A stretch of DNA of 64,000 nucleotides, taken from assembly GCA_937880095.1 (NCBI GenBank), contig CALFLK010000002.1, forward strand, positions 62,001-126,000. The letters are read 5' to 3'. This DNA is from an uncultured Faecalibacterium sp. (GTDB lineage Bacteria > Bacillota > Clostridia > Oscillospirales > Ruminococcaceae). The notes beneath the pieces are model-generated. The model did no database searches, was not told the DNA's origin, and saw only the letters and a program-made list of their open reading frames with translations. Below are positions 56,063-64,000 of the stretch, piece after piece (position 1 is the first letter of the stretch; each line of letters begins with the position of its first letter). The translations under genes were made by a program, and so were the position numbers.

Positions 56063-57457
56063 ATGGATAAATATTCGAGCAAACTGAATCTGGAGAGTAT
56101 GGGCGTTCAGCTGCCGTACAGTATGCAGGCCGAGCAGAGTGTGCTGGGTGCTGTTTTGCTGCGCGCAGAAACGCTGACCGATTTGATCGAAATCGTCAAG
56201 CCGGAAATGTTCTACTCTCGCCAAAATGGGCAGATTTACAGCGAAATGATTCGCCTGTTCATGGCGGATCAGACCATTGACTTTGTTACGCTGCTGAATG
56301 CAGTGTCCACCGACGGTGTATTTGAAAGCAGCGATGCAGCGAAGGTTTATCTGACCGGTTTGGCAGAAACCGTGCCCAGCATCTCGAATGTGACCTCGTA
56401 TGCACATATCGTGCAGGAAAAATACCTGGTCCGTCAGCTGATGAACGTGGCAAAGGATATTCTGGAGGATTCCGGCCAGGAAGGCGACGCTGACCTGCTT
56501 TTGGAAAATGCCGAACAGAAAATCTACGAGATTCGTTCCGGTCGAGATACATCGGCGCTGACACCGCTGTCTTCCAGCATGGTGGAAACGCTGGGCACGC
56601 TGCAAAAATTGTCCGGTCCGGATGCAGATAAATACAAAGGTATTCCCACAGGCTTCCGTTTGCTGGATTCGGTGCTGACAGGTATGGGTCGCGGCGACCT
56701 GATTATCCTGGCAGCACGCCCCGGTATGGGTAAAACCAGTTTTGCGCTGAATATCGCCACCAATGTTGCCGAACAGCAGCATATCCCGGTGGCAGTGTTC
56801 AGCTTGGAAATGACCAAGGAACAGCTGACAAACCGTATTCTGTCCGCAAAGGCAGGTATTGACAGCCATGCGTTCCGTACTGGTGCGCTGACTCAGTCGG
56901 ACTGGGAGGACTTGGCAATCGCATCTGAGCGTTTGCACGATGCGCCTATTTTTATGGATGATACCTCCGGCTTGACCATTCCGGAAATGAAGGCGAAGAT
57001 TCGCCGTGTCAATCAGGACCCCAGCCGCCCGAAAATCGGCTTGATCGTCATTGACTACTTACAGTTGATGACCACCGGTAAGCGGATGGAAAACCGCGTG
57101 CAGGAAATCAGTGAAATCACACGAAATCTGAAAATCATGGCAAAGGAACTGGAAGTGCCCATCATTGCACTGTCCCAGCTGTCCCGTGCTGTGGAAAAGC
57201 AGGGTGCTGGCTCAGGTCATCGCCCGCAGCTGTCTGACCTGCGTGACTCCGGTTCTATCGAACAGGACGCAGACTGCGTTTTGTTCTTGTACCGTGAGGC
57301 ATACTATAACAGCCAGAAAGGCGACGATGCGCCGCAGGCAGATTCCAATATTGCGGAATGTATCGTGGCAAAGAACCGTCACGGCGAAACCAGCGCAGTA
57401 CCGCTGGGCTGGGACGGCGCACACACCAGATTCACTGATGTGGATTTTAATCATTGA
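56063..57457 (+). CDS. dnaB: Replicative DNA helicase DnaB
   Basis: 464 residues. N-terminal DnaB domain (PYSMQAEQSVLGAVLL, HAHIVQEKYLVRQL) and RecA-like core: Walker A AARPGMGKTS, Walker B LIVIDYLQLM, arginine-finger region EISEITRNLKIMAKEL and RDSGSIEQDADCVLFLYR. Hexameric fork helicase. Called dnaC in Bacillus. AGGGAAAACAG and GGGGTAAAG precede ATG 56063. tilS follows by 9 bases. Confidence 0.96.
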   Translation: MDKYSSKLNLESMGVQLPYSMQAEQSVLGAVLLRAETLTDLIEIVKPEMFYSRQNGQIYSEMIRLFMADQTIDFVTLLNAVSTDGVFESSDAAKVYLTGLAETVPSISNVTSYAHIVQEKYLVRQLMNVAKDILEDSGQEGDADLLLENAEQKIYEIRSGRDTSALTPLSSSMVETLGTLQKLSGPDADKYKGIPTGFRLLDSVLTGMGRGDLIILAARPGMGKTSFALNIATNVAEQQHIPVAVFSLEMTKEQLTNRILSAKAGIDSHAFRTGALTQSDWEDLAIASERLHDAPIFMDDTSGLTIPEMKAKIRRVNQDPSRPKIGLIVIDYLQLMTTGKRMENRVQEISEITRNLKIMAKELEVPIIALSQLSRAVEKQGAGSGHRPQLSDLRDSGSIEQDADCVLFLYREAYYNSQKGDDAPQADSNIAECIVAKNRHGETSAVPLGWDGAHTRFTDVDFNH

Positions 57458-57466
57458 TTAGGACTT

Positions 57467-58912
57467 ATGCGAACAACAGAAATCCGCACTGCGGAAGAAC
57501 TGAAAACACATACGGAAAAGTCCGTGCTTGCCTATTGCACGCAGGCCGGACTTTTTCCGCTTACAGAGGAGACGGTGCGCACGGTGTGTGTAGCCGTTTC
57601 GGGCGGGGCAGACAGTATGGCGCTTTTGCACATTCTGCTTGCCTTGGCACCCGAATTGCAGCTTAGGGTATCTGCCTGCCATGTGAATCATGGAATGCGT
57701 GGTGCTGCTGCGGACCGGGACGAAGCATTTGTGAGCCAGCAGTGCGCTTTGCTGGGCGTTCCACTTACTGTATATAGTGCCACTGCGGATGCAATCACTG
57801 TCCCTGACAACGCAGGGGAGGACTGGGCAAGAAAGCTGCGCTACGGCTATTTTGAAAAGCTGCTGGAAAGCGGTGTACAATGGATTGCAACGGCCCATAC
57901 TGGAAATGACCAAGCAGAAACCCTGTTATTCAGGCTAGCGCGTGGTACTGGCGCACATGGCGCAGCAGGGATTCGACCCAAGCGCGGTGCGTTTGTACGT
58001 CCGCTTTTGTGCCTTTCCCGGCAGGATACCGAAGCATACTGTGCAGCAGCAGGGCAGTCGTTTGTGACGGATGAAACCAACCTTTCGGTGGAGTACGCGC
58101 GCAATCGGATTCGCCGTGATGCAATCCCTGCACTGGAACAGGTCAATACAGCGGCAGTAAAAAACCTGCGGGCATTTTGTGATAAGATGGACCGCATAGA
58201 TGTATATTTTTTCGAAAAAGGGCAGGCGCTGCTGCAAAATGCCGCAGCGCAGGCTGACGGCAGCAGTCAGGGCGGCCCTTGGGATTTGGACACCTTGCGC
58301 AAAGCAGAACCTTTGATTTTGGAATCTGCCTTGCATCAGCTGGTCAGCCCGGTTCGGGATGCGGAGCAAAAGTATATTTGTCTGCTGGAGCAGTGCATCC
58401 GCACACAGGGTGCAGTTCAGCTGCTGGACACGCTGCGCTTTGCCGTGCGGGGGAGTAAGCTATATCGGGAAACACTGACACCGGATGTTTTGCCCTTGCA
58501 GGATGCCCCGGAATATCCGATGCAGCCCGGTGAATATCATTTTCCGGGAGGATATTGTGTGAAAATCAGTGTAATTTCCCGGCAGGAATGGGAAAATATA
58601 CATTGCGTTCATAAAAAAGACTTAAAAAACCTAGCGGATTATGCTAGAATACCTATATTGATGTGTTTGCGGACCCGCCACCCCGGCGATCGCTTCCATC
58701 AAGCGGGGCGGTGTGGCAGCAAAAGCTTGAAAAAGCTGTATAATGAAGAACACATCCCACCCTTGCAGCGCTCCCAAATGCCGCTTGCGGCACAGGGAGA
58801 GCAGGTATTGTGGCTTTGGGGGCATGGCTTTTGTGAGGGACTTGCCCCAGATGAAAAAACAGAGGAAGTATTGTTCCTGCAGGAGCAGTACCAGGAGGAG
58901 GACAATCCATGA
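57467..58912 (+). CDS. tilS: tRNA(Ile)-lysidine synthetase
   Basis: 481 residues. PP-loop VAVSGGADSMALLHI, then HVNHGMRG, ATAHTGNDQAETLLFRLARGTGAHG; a C-terminal substrate-recognition domain. Converts C34 to lysidine in tRNA-Ile(CAU), essential in bacteria. Its stop overlaps hpt by ATGA. Order dnaB-tilS-hpt-ftsH is familiar in Firmicutes. Confidence 0.94.
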   Translation: MRTTEIRTAEELKTHTEKSVLAYCTQAGLFPLTEETVRTVCVAVSGGADSMALLHILLALAPELQLRVSACHVNHGMRGAAADRDEAFVSQQCALLGVPLTVYSATADAITVPDNAGEDWARKLRYGYFEKLLESGVQWIATAHTGNDQAETLLFRLARGTGAHGAAGIRPKRGAFVRPLLCLSRQDTEAYCAAAGQSFVTDETNLSVEYARNRIRRDAIPALEQVNTAAVKNLRAFCDKMDRIDVYFFEKGQALLQNAAAQADGSSQGGPWDLDTLRKAEPLILESALHQLVSPVRDAEQKYICLLEQCIRTQGAVQLLDTLRFAVRGSKLYRETLTPDVLPLQDAPEYPMQPGEYHFPGGYCVKISVISRQEWENIHCVHKKDLKNLADYARIPILMCLRTRHPGDRFHQAGRCGSKSLKKLYNEEHIPPLQRSQMPLAAQGEQVLWLWGHGFCEGLAPDEKTEEVLFLQEQYQEEDNP

Positions 58913-59457
58913 GTATGCACGACGATATTAAGAATGTTCTGGTCAGCGAAGACCAGCTGAAGGCTCGCGTAAAAGAACTGGGCGCACAGATTAGCAAGGA
59001 TTATGCCGGCAAGGATCTTTTGCTGGTTTCGATTCTGAAGGGCTCGGTTGTGTTTATGGCAGACCTGATGCGTGCAATCGACATTCCCTGCGAGATCGAT
59101 TTCATGGTGGTGTCCAGCTACGGCGGTGCCAACACGACTTCTACAGGTCTGGTCAAGATCATCAAGGATCTGGATGCAGATCTGAGCGGCAAGGATGTTC
59201 TGATTGTTGAGGATATTCTGGATACCGGCGTCACGCTGTTCAATCTGGTACCGATGCTGAAGATGCGTCACCCCAACAGTGTAAAAATTTGCACGATTCT
59301 GGATAAACCCAGCCGCCGCAAGGCAGACATCCGTGCGGATTATACCGGTATTGAAGTACCCGATGAATTTGTTGTTGGCTACGGTCTGGACTACGATGAA
59401 AAGTACCGTAACCTGCCCTATGTCGGTGTGCTGAAGCCGGAAGTATATTCCAAGTAA
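58909..59457 (+). CDS. hpt: Hypoxanthine phosphoribosyltransferase
   Basis: 182 residues. The PRTase signature VLIVEDILDTGVTL binds PRPP; LVSILKGSVVFMADLMRAI and SSYGG are the other loop elements. Purine salvage. ATG 58909 follows GGAGGAGGA and is coupled to tilS. Confidence 0.95.
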   Translation: MSMHDDIKNVLVSEDQLKARVKELGAQISKDYAGKDLLLVSILKGSVVFMADLMRAIDIPCEIDFMVVSSYGGANTTSTGLVKIIKDLDADLSGKDVLIVEDILDTGVTLFNLVPMLKMRHPNSVKICTILDKPSRRKADIRADYTGIEVPDEFVVGYGLDYDEKYRNLPYVGVLKPEVYSK

Positions 59458-59488
59458 GCAAGCGAAAAAATAAGCTACAGGAGTCAAT

Positions 59489-61576
59489 ATGTTGCAAAAA
59501 AAGAAACCACAATGGAACCCATTGATCATTGTTGGATTGCTGGTGGTGGTCTTGATGATCTGGACCTTCTTTACCAGTTCCCCTGCAATGGATTCCACCA
59601 TGCGCTACTCACAGGTGCGCAGCTATTTTGAAAATCTGCAGGTCACGGCGTTCGATTTGAACCTGAATACCGGCGTGATCAAGATGAGCCTGAAGGAAGG
59701 CAAGATTCCGCTGCCGGAAGAGGACAAAGCATCTACCAGTAACGGTCTGGGCGGCTTTTTGGCAAACCCCAATCAGGAAAAAGAAGAGCTGCCCGGCGGT
59801 GCTAAGATGCAGGTAACCTACCAGCTGCCGTATCAGTCTTACTTCCTCCAGTACCAGATGGAAGATTATATCCAGGCTTATAACGAGGAAAACCCCGACG
59901 AACCCATGGATGATAACATGATTCCTTATAAGGAGTCCTTCCCCTGGGCGGACACCCTGATGATGGTTCTGATGCTGGGCAGCACGGGTATGCTGTTGCT
60001 GTTCATGCTCCGCGGCGGTAACGGCGGCGGCGTTATGAACGTGGGCAAGGCTAAAGTCAAGGATGAATCCGAGCGTCAGGTCAATGTCACATTTGCGGAC
60101 GTTGCCGGTGAGGATGAAGAAAAGGAAGAACTGCAGGAAGTCGTTGAGTTCTTGAAGAATCCCGCTAAGTTCAATCAGCTAGGCGCACGCATCCCGCACG
60201 GTGTTCTGCTGGTTGGCCCTCCGGGTACCGGTAAGACCCTGCTGGCACGCGCTTGCGCTGGTGAAGCAGGTGTTCCGTTCTTCGCATTGTCCGGTTCTGA
60301 CTTCGTGGAAATGTACGTCGGTGTCGGCGCATCCCGTGTGCGTGACCTGTTCGACAAGGCGAAGAAGTCCATGCCCTGCATCATCTTCATCGACGAAATT
60401 GATGCTGTGGGCCGTCAGCGTGGTGCTGGTCTGGGCGGCGGACATGATGAACGCGAGCAGACTTTGAACCAGATGCTGGTTGAGATGGACGGCTTCGAAG
60501 CAAACGATGGCGTTATCGTCATTGCTGCTACCAACCGTGCTGATATTCTGGATAAGGCTCTGCTGCGTCCGGGTCGTTTTGACCGTCAGGTTTATGTAGG
60601 TTTGCCCGACGTAAAGGGCCGTGAAGAGATTTTGAAGGTCCACACCCGCAAGAAGCCTCTGGCTCCGGATGTGTCCCTGTCTGTTATTGCACGCCGTACC
60701 GCTGGCTTTGCCGGTGCTGACCTGGAAAATCTGGTTAACGAGGCAGCTCTGCTGGCAGCACGCCGTGGCAAGAAGGCCATCACCATGGCTGAAATCGAAG
60801 AAGCTTCCATGAAGGTCATTGCTGGCCCTGAAAAGAAGAGCCGCATCGTGACCCCCGATGAAAAGAAGCTGACTGCTTACCATGAAGCTGGTCACGCAGT
60901 GGCAGGTTTCTACTGCAAGCATCACCCCAAGGTGCATGAAATCACCATCATTCCCCGTGGTCAGGCGGGTGGCTACACCATGTACCTGCCCGAAAAGGAT
61001 CGCAGCTACGTCACCAAGGGTGAAATGTACGAGGATATCGTTTCCAGCCTGGGCGGTCGTGTTGCAGAGCAGATCATTCTGGAGGACATCTCTACCGGTG
61101 CTTCCAGCGACTTGGAATCTGCAACCAATACTGCTCGCGATATGGTCATGCGCTATGGCTTCTCCGAGCGTCTGGGACCTGTCGTTTACGGCAACCGTCA
61201 GGAAGAAACCTTCCTGGGCCGTGACTTCAGCCAGGGCAAGGGCTACAGCGAAACTACTGCCGCTGAAATCGATGCCGAAGTGCGTGATATCATGGACGAG
61301 GCATATGAGAACTGCCGCCGTATCCTGACCGAGCACATCGATCAGCTGCACGCACTGGCACAGGCTCTGATTGAGCGCGAAAAGCTCACCGAAGATGAGT
61401 TCAACAAGGTAATGGCTGGCGAAAAGCTGCCTGCTGTTGAAACGGACGAGCCGAAGGCTGCAGAAGTGCAGACGCAGGAAACCCCTGCTGCACAGGCAGA
61501 AGAAACGGCAGCAGAACAGCCTGCTGAAACCAACGAAAATATGCAGACACCTGATGCGGAGGATTCCCCGGAATAA
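59489..61576 (+). CDS. ftsH: ATP-dependent zinc metalloprotease FtsH
   Basis: 695 residues. Membrane helices at about 11-29 and 152-172 flank an outer domain; the AAA module has Walker A at 243-250 (GPPGTGKT), Walker B IIFIDEIDAVG and the second region of homology NRADILDKALLRPGRFDR; the zinc site H465EAGH. The last 60 residues are a low-complexity Ala/Glu/Gln tail. Degrades membrane and short-lived cytosolic proteins. CAGGAGTC precedes the start. Confidence 0.96.
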   Translation: MLQKKKPQWNPLIIVGLLVVVLMIWTFFTSSPAMDSTMRYSQVRSYFENLQVTAFDLNLNTGVIKMSLKEGKIPLPEEDKASTSNGLGGFLANPNQEKEELPGGAKMQVTYQLPYQSYFLQYQMEDYIQAYNEENPDEPMDDNMIPYKESFPWADTLMMVLMLGSTGMLLLFMLRGGNGGGVMNVGKAKVKDESERQVNVTFADVAGEDEEKEELQEVVEFLKNPAKFNQLGARIPHGVLLVGPPGTGKTLLARACAGEAGVPFFALSGSDFVEMYVGVGASRVRDLFDKAKKSMPCIIFIDEIDAVGRQRGAGLGGGHDEREQTLNQMLVEMDGFEANDGVIVIAATNRADILDKALLRPGRFDRQVYVGLPDVKGREEILKVHTRKKPLAPDVSLSVIARRTAGFAGADLENLVNEAALLAARRGKKAITMAEIEEASMKVIAGPEKKSRIVTPDEKKLTAYHEAGHAVAGFYCKHHPKVHEITIIPRGQAGGYTMYLPEKDRSYVTKGEMYEDIVSSLGGRVAEQIILEDISTGASSDLESATNTARDMVMRYGFSERLGPVVYGNRQEETFLGRDFSQGKGYSETTAAEIDAEVRDIMDEAYENCRRILTEHIDQLHALAQALIEREKLTEDEFNKVMAGEKLPAVETDEPKAAEVQTQETPAAQAEETAAEQPAETNENMQTPDAEDSPE

Positions 61577-61612
61577 TTTGCGGGGATGGCATCGTGCTGA
61601 AGGAGAGAGATT

Positions 61613-62512
61613 ATGGAAGAAAGCTTTAATCTGGTCGCACAGAGCCGTGTGAACTACTTTACACCGGGCAGCCCGGTGCAGGTAGTTCGTGTCGAGCTGC
61701 TGCAAGGCAGTGAAAGCAAGGAAAATGCCGTTTGCCTCACCTTTAAGAATATCCGTGAAACGGTGCTTACGGCTTTGAAGGTCCACTTTAAGTGCAAAGG
61801 CACCAACGGCGAAATCCTGTACGAGGATGAGTTTACCTATGAGGATGTGAATGCAGAAAACGGCGTGCTGTTTGGCATGGACGATGCTGTATTCGTAACG
61901 CAGGATGAAATTTCAAGCATTGATGTTTCTCTGCTGCGTGCCTGGTATGGTCGTAAGAGTGAGGACCTGACGGGATATGAGCGTGTGCGTTTGCCGGCAC
62001 CGAAAAAACTGCCCAAGGATGTGGCAGCCAGCCTGCAGGCACAAAGCGGTCGTAAGGGCATGAAGTATATGCCGCAGGTTTTGGAAAACGGTTGGTACTG
62101 CGCTTGTGGTGCGTTCCATTCCAATGAGGAAAATACCGTGTATTGCAGCGAGTGCGGCAGCGACCGCATCCTGCTGCAAAATGCGATTTCCGGTATTCTG
62201 CGTCCGGAGCAGCCCGCAGCTGCTGCAAATGGGGAAGAACCCACACAGGTGGTTGGCGAGCATCACAGCCCTGCCGAGCAGAGCAATGAAGGCCGCACAC
62301 GAGTTGTGGAGCAAGCACCCAAACAGCGCCCGGAACCTCGCCCCTATCAGGGCGCTGCACCGCTGGCAGAAGAGGAAGAATACGAAGATGAGTACGAAGA
62401 TCCCCGCGACGTATTGGCAGAAAAGCTGATTCGATGGGTACCTGCGGTAACCGCAGTGCTCTGCGTGGTGATTGCCGTAAGCGGCTTTGTATACTGCAAG
62501 CTGTTCTTATAA
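61613..62512 (+). CDS. Zinc-ribbon protein with C-terminal membrane anchor
   Basis: 299 residues. N-terminal beta-rich region (about 1-125), a four-Cys zinc ribbon (CACGAFHSNEENTVYCSECG, about 162-181), a long disordered acidic and Pro-rich linker, and one membrane helix at the C-terminus (about 275-297). The layout places the domains in the cytosol. No named family. It follows ftsH by 36 bases and probably shares its transcript, so a link to membrane protein quality control is possible but only by position. Confidence 0.75.
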   Translation: MEESFNLVAQSRVNYFTPGSPVQVVRVELLQGSESKENAVCLTFKNIRETVLTALKVHFKCKGTNGEILYEDEFTYEDVNAENGVLFGMDDAVFVTQDEISSIDVSLLRAWYGRKSEDLTGYERVRLPAPKKLPKDVAASLQAQSGRKGMKYMPQVLENGWYCACGAFHSNEENTVYCSECGSDRILLQNAISGILRPEQPAAAANGEEPTQVVGEHHSPAEQSNEGRTRVVEQAPKQRPEPRPYQGAAPLAEEEEYEDEYEDPRDVLAEKLIRWVPAVTAVLCVVIAVSGFVYCKLFL

Positions 62513-62513
62513 T

Positions 62514-62551
62514 TGAAAAAGGGACAATCTGGAAAGATTGTCCCTTTTTTT
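62514..62551 (+). terminator. Terminator after the ftsH unit
   Basis: AAAAAGGGACAATC / GATTGTCCCTTTTTTTT, six-base loop. Confidence 0.93.
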
Positions 62552-62563
62552 CACAGAAATGAA

Positions 62564-62596
62564 ATATATGGACCGAGTAGCTCGTATATCATATAT
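62564..62596. promoter_or_regulatory. Compound dyad before the ABC transporter gene
   Basis: ATATATG (62564-62570) and CATATAT (62590-62596) enclose CGAG-TAG-CTCG (62574-62584). Likely operator for the ABC unit; no clear promoter boxes seen. Confidence 0.45.
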
Positions 62597-62633
62597 GAAA
62601 CTTTATAGATCAGAAAAGAAAGGAGGCTGAGAT

Positions 62634-63428
62634 ATGGCTCCTATGATACAAACCAAAGGTTTGCGAAAGGTATATCGTGTTGGCAAAGAACGCGTTGTAG
62701 CGCTGGACCATATTGATATTGAAATTCAAAAAGGCGAAATCTGCTGCATTGTTGGTCAGTCTGGCAGTGGTAAATCTACACTGCTGAACCAGCTGGCAGG
62801 CTTGGAAAAGCCGACAAAAGGCGAAGTATGGATTGCAGGACAAAATATTTCTGCGATGACGGAAAGCCAGTTGGCTAAATTCCGTCAGGATAATTTGGGT
62901 TTCATTTTCCAAAGTTATAACCTTCTGCCCAACATGGACGCGGTGGAAAACGTTGCGTTGCCGCTGATGTTCAAGGGTGTGGCAAAGGAAAAACGAGAAA
63001 AAATCGCAAAAGCTGCGCTGTGCGCAATGGGTCTGAAAGGTCGTGAGCGTCACCGTCCCACGGAGATGTCTGGCGGTCAGCAGCAGCGTGTGGGTATTGC
63101 ACGCGCATTTGTAACGCATCCTGGCGTTATTTTTGCGGACGAACCTACCGGTAACTTGGATACCAGCACGACCCGGCAGGTTTTGAAGAAAATGCTCGCC
63201 TTGGCGGAAAAGCATCAGATCACGTTTATTATGGTCACCCATGAACCGGAGCTTGCCGGTGTGGCGGACCGCATTATCACCCTTTTGGATGGTAAGATTC
63301 AAAGCAACGTGACTCAGACGGCGGAAGAGAAAAATGCGGTGCGCGCCGAGTTGTTCGCCGATCTGGAAGAGCAGACGCACGATGAGAAAGACGATAAAAA
63401 AGGAAAGGTACATACAGATGAAACTTAA
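62634..63428 (+). CDS. ABC transporter ATP-binding protein, MacB/LolD type
   Basis: 264 residues. Walker A VGQSGSGKST, Q loop IFQSYNLLPNMDAVENV, signature MSGGQQQRVGIARA, Walker B GVIFADEPTGNLD, H loop VTHEPELA. NLLPNMDAVENVALPL is the MacB/LolD (type VII, mechanotransmission) pattern rather than an importer. The acidic/basic C-terminal 50 residues are an added tail. AAAGGAGG precedes the start. It overlaps a gene for a secreted protein by 11 bases. Confidence 0.93.
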   Translation: MAPMIQTKGLRKVYRVGKERVVALDHIDIEIQKGEICCIVGQSGSGKSTLLNQLAGLEKPTKGEVWIAGQNISAMTESQLAKFRQDNLGFIFQSYNLLPNMDAVENVALPLMFKGVAKEKREKIAKAALCAMGLKGRERHRPTEMSGGQQQRVGIARAFVTHPGVIFADEPTGNLDTSTTRQVLKKMLALAEKHQITFIMVTHEPELAGVADRIITLLDGKIQSNVTQTAEEKNAVRAELFADLEEQTHDEKDDKKGKVHTDET

Positions 63429-64000
63429 AAAGCGTATTGTTGTTTTGGCAGCAACTCTTGCCTTTGCAATGGTTCTGCCGCAGGCAGCTCTGGCTGCCGA
63501 AATCAAAACCGAGGCAGATGCAAAGCAGGGTACGACAGTAACGACAGAGCCGTTTACCAAGCCTGCCGAGACAGAAAAGCCTGGTGACGGAACCCAGAAG
63601 CCGGATGGCGGCGAAGCAACGCCCACCCCGACTCCGGAACCGACCCCGGTACCCGATGAAATTCCTCAGGATGTATGGGGAGGTGAATGGGGTGTCCTGA
63701 CGGCACACTCGATTTCCAGCGGTACTGGCGGCACCACACTGGATACTTCGAACCTGACTGTGGATTTCTTCTTTAACTTTGATGACAGTAACAAGCAGGC
63801 TGTTCCGGATATGAAAACTTGGTCGGATTTGTCCATTCGCCTGAAGGATAATGGCGCATTCAGCGCACAGGATCTGAAGGTGGAAACCATCGGTAAGCAT
63901 ATCCTGCGCGTAAGCGGCCTGAAGTATACCAACACGAACAATACTCGTCTGGAAGCTACCATCAGCAGTTCGAAGGAAGGTTTCCCCGAACTGACCATCG
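63418..64000 (+). CDS. Secreted protein of the ABC transporter locus (3' partial)
   Basis: Opens at ATG 63418, inside the end of the ABC gene, and runs off the window. MKLKKRIVVLAATLAFAMVLPQAALAAE is a signal peptide with cleavage likely after ALA; then a Thr/Pro/Asp-rich linker with PTPTPEPTPVPDE, then a beta-rich domain. AAAGGTACATACAG lies upstream. It may be the outer partner of a MacB-type system, with the permease downstream. No family recognised. Confidence 0.75.
   Translation, partial: MKLKKRIVVLAATLAFAMVLPQAALAAEIKTEADAKQGTTVTTEPFTKPAETEKPGDGTQKPDGGEATPTPTPEPTPVPDEIPQDVWGGEWGVLTAHSISSGTGGTTLDTSNLTVDFFFNFDDSNKQAVPDMKTWSDLSIRLKDNGAFSAQDLKVETIGKHILRVSGLKYTNTNNTRLEATISSSKEGFPELTI

Noticed and set aside
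1..64000. Mobile elements, CRISPR, prophage, rRNA
   Set aside because: I found no transposase, integrase, direct-repeat array with spacers, phage gene or rRNA sequence anywhere in the window.

Overview
The window reads as chromosomal DNA of a gut-type Clostridia, most likely the Faecalibacterium / Gemmiger / Subdoligranulum part of the Oscillospiraceae. This is an inference from gene content and order (rplU-rpmA-obgE-mrnC, gdpP-rplI-dnaB-tilS-hpt-ftsH), AGGAGG ribosome sites, promoters close to TTGACA-N17-TATAAT, and Oscillospiraceae-like regulators and cell-wall genes. It is gene-dense. I saw no insertion sequence, prophage, CRISPR array or rRNA gene. One tRNA gene (Ser, GGA) is present.

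Layout. 1-6.9 kb: mixed metabolic genes (SDR, tocopherol-cyclase-like, aldo/keto reductase with ferredoxin tail, alpha/beta hydrolase), then an AT-richer patch with a blasticidin-deaminase-like gene and a frameshifted gene. 7-14.5 kb, minus strand: a MATE exporter, an MFS exporter behind a 27-codon leader ORF that overlaps a large hairpin, and a five-gene acyl-carrier cassette (FkbH-like loader, ACP, MaoC, SDR, GNAT). 14.6-31 kb: cell wall and housekeeping (bifunctional PBP that appears to start at AUA, ACT protein, aspartokinase, VanY-type carboxypeptidase, YfmF/YfmH pair, lgt, folD, L,D-transpeptidase, rplU-rpmA, obgE, mrnC, RsmF-like methyltransferase, YebC). 31-36.6 kb: a two-component system with a tiny membrane ORF between its genes, a NusG-II lipid-anchor-like protein, an M20 amidohydrolase and a GNAT.

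36.6-41.1 kb: a Tat-exported flavin reductase lipoprotein divergent from a LysR regulator with two clear dyads between them, then a candidate structured small RNA with a Shine-Dalgarno-complementary loop, then an mraY-like gene. 41.2-46.6 kb: a run of small minus-strand membrane proteins, two of them controlled by autoregulated-looking PadR and XRE regulators, plus tRNA-Ser. 46.8-51.2 kb: an initiating phosphoglycosyl transferase and a CapD/PglF-like sugar dehydratase, then mnmA and rnhA. 51.3-62.5 kb: RNase J with a long leader, gdpP, rplI, dnaB, tilS, hpt, ftsH and a zinc-ribbon membrane protein. 62.6-64 kb: an ABC ATPase overlapping the start of a secreted protein that runs off the window.

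Most interesting items: the FkbH/ACP cassette with adjacent exporters and leader-peptide attenuator; the sRNA candidate at 39804-40030; the AUA start of the PBP gene; the flavin reductase with an altered flavinylation motif and altered active-site signatures; and the paired absence of the L27 N-terminal extension and of the Prp protease gene.
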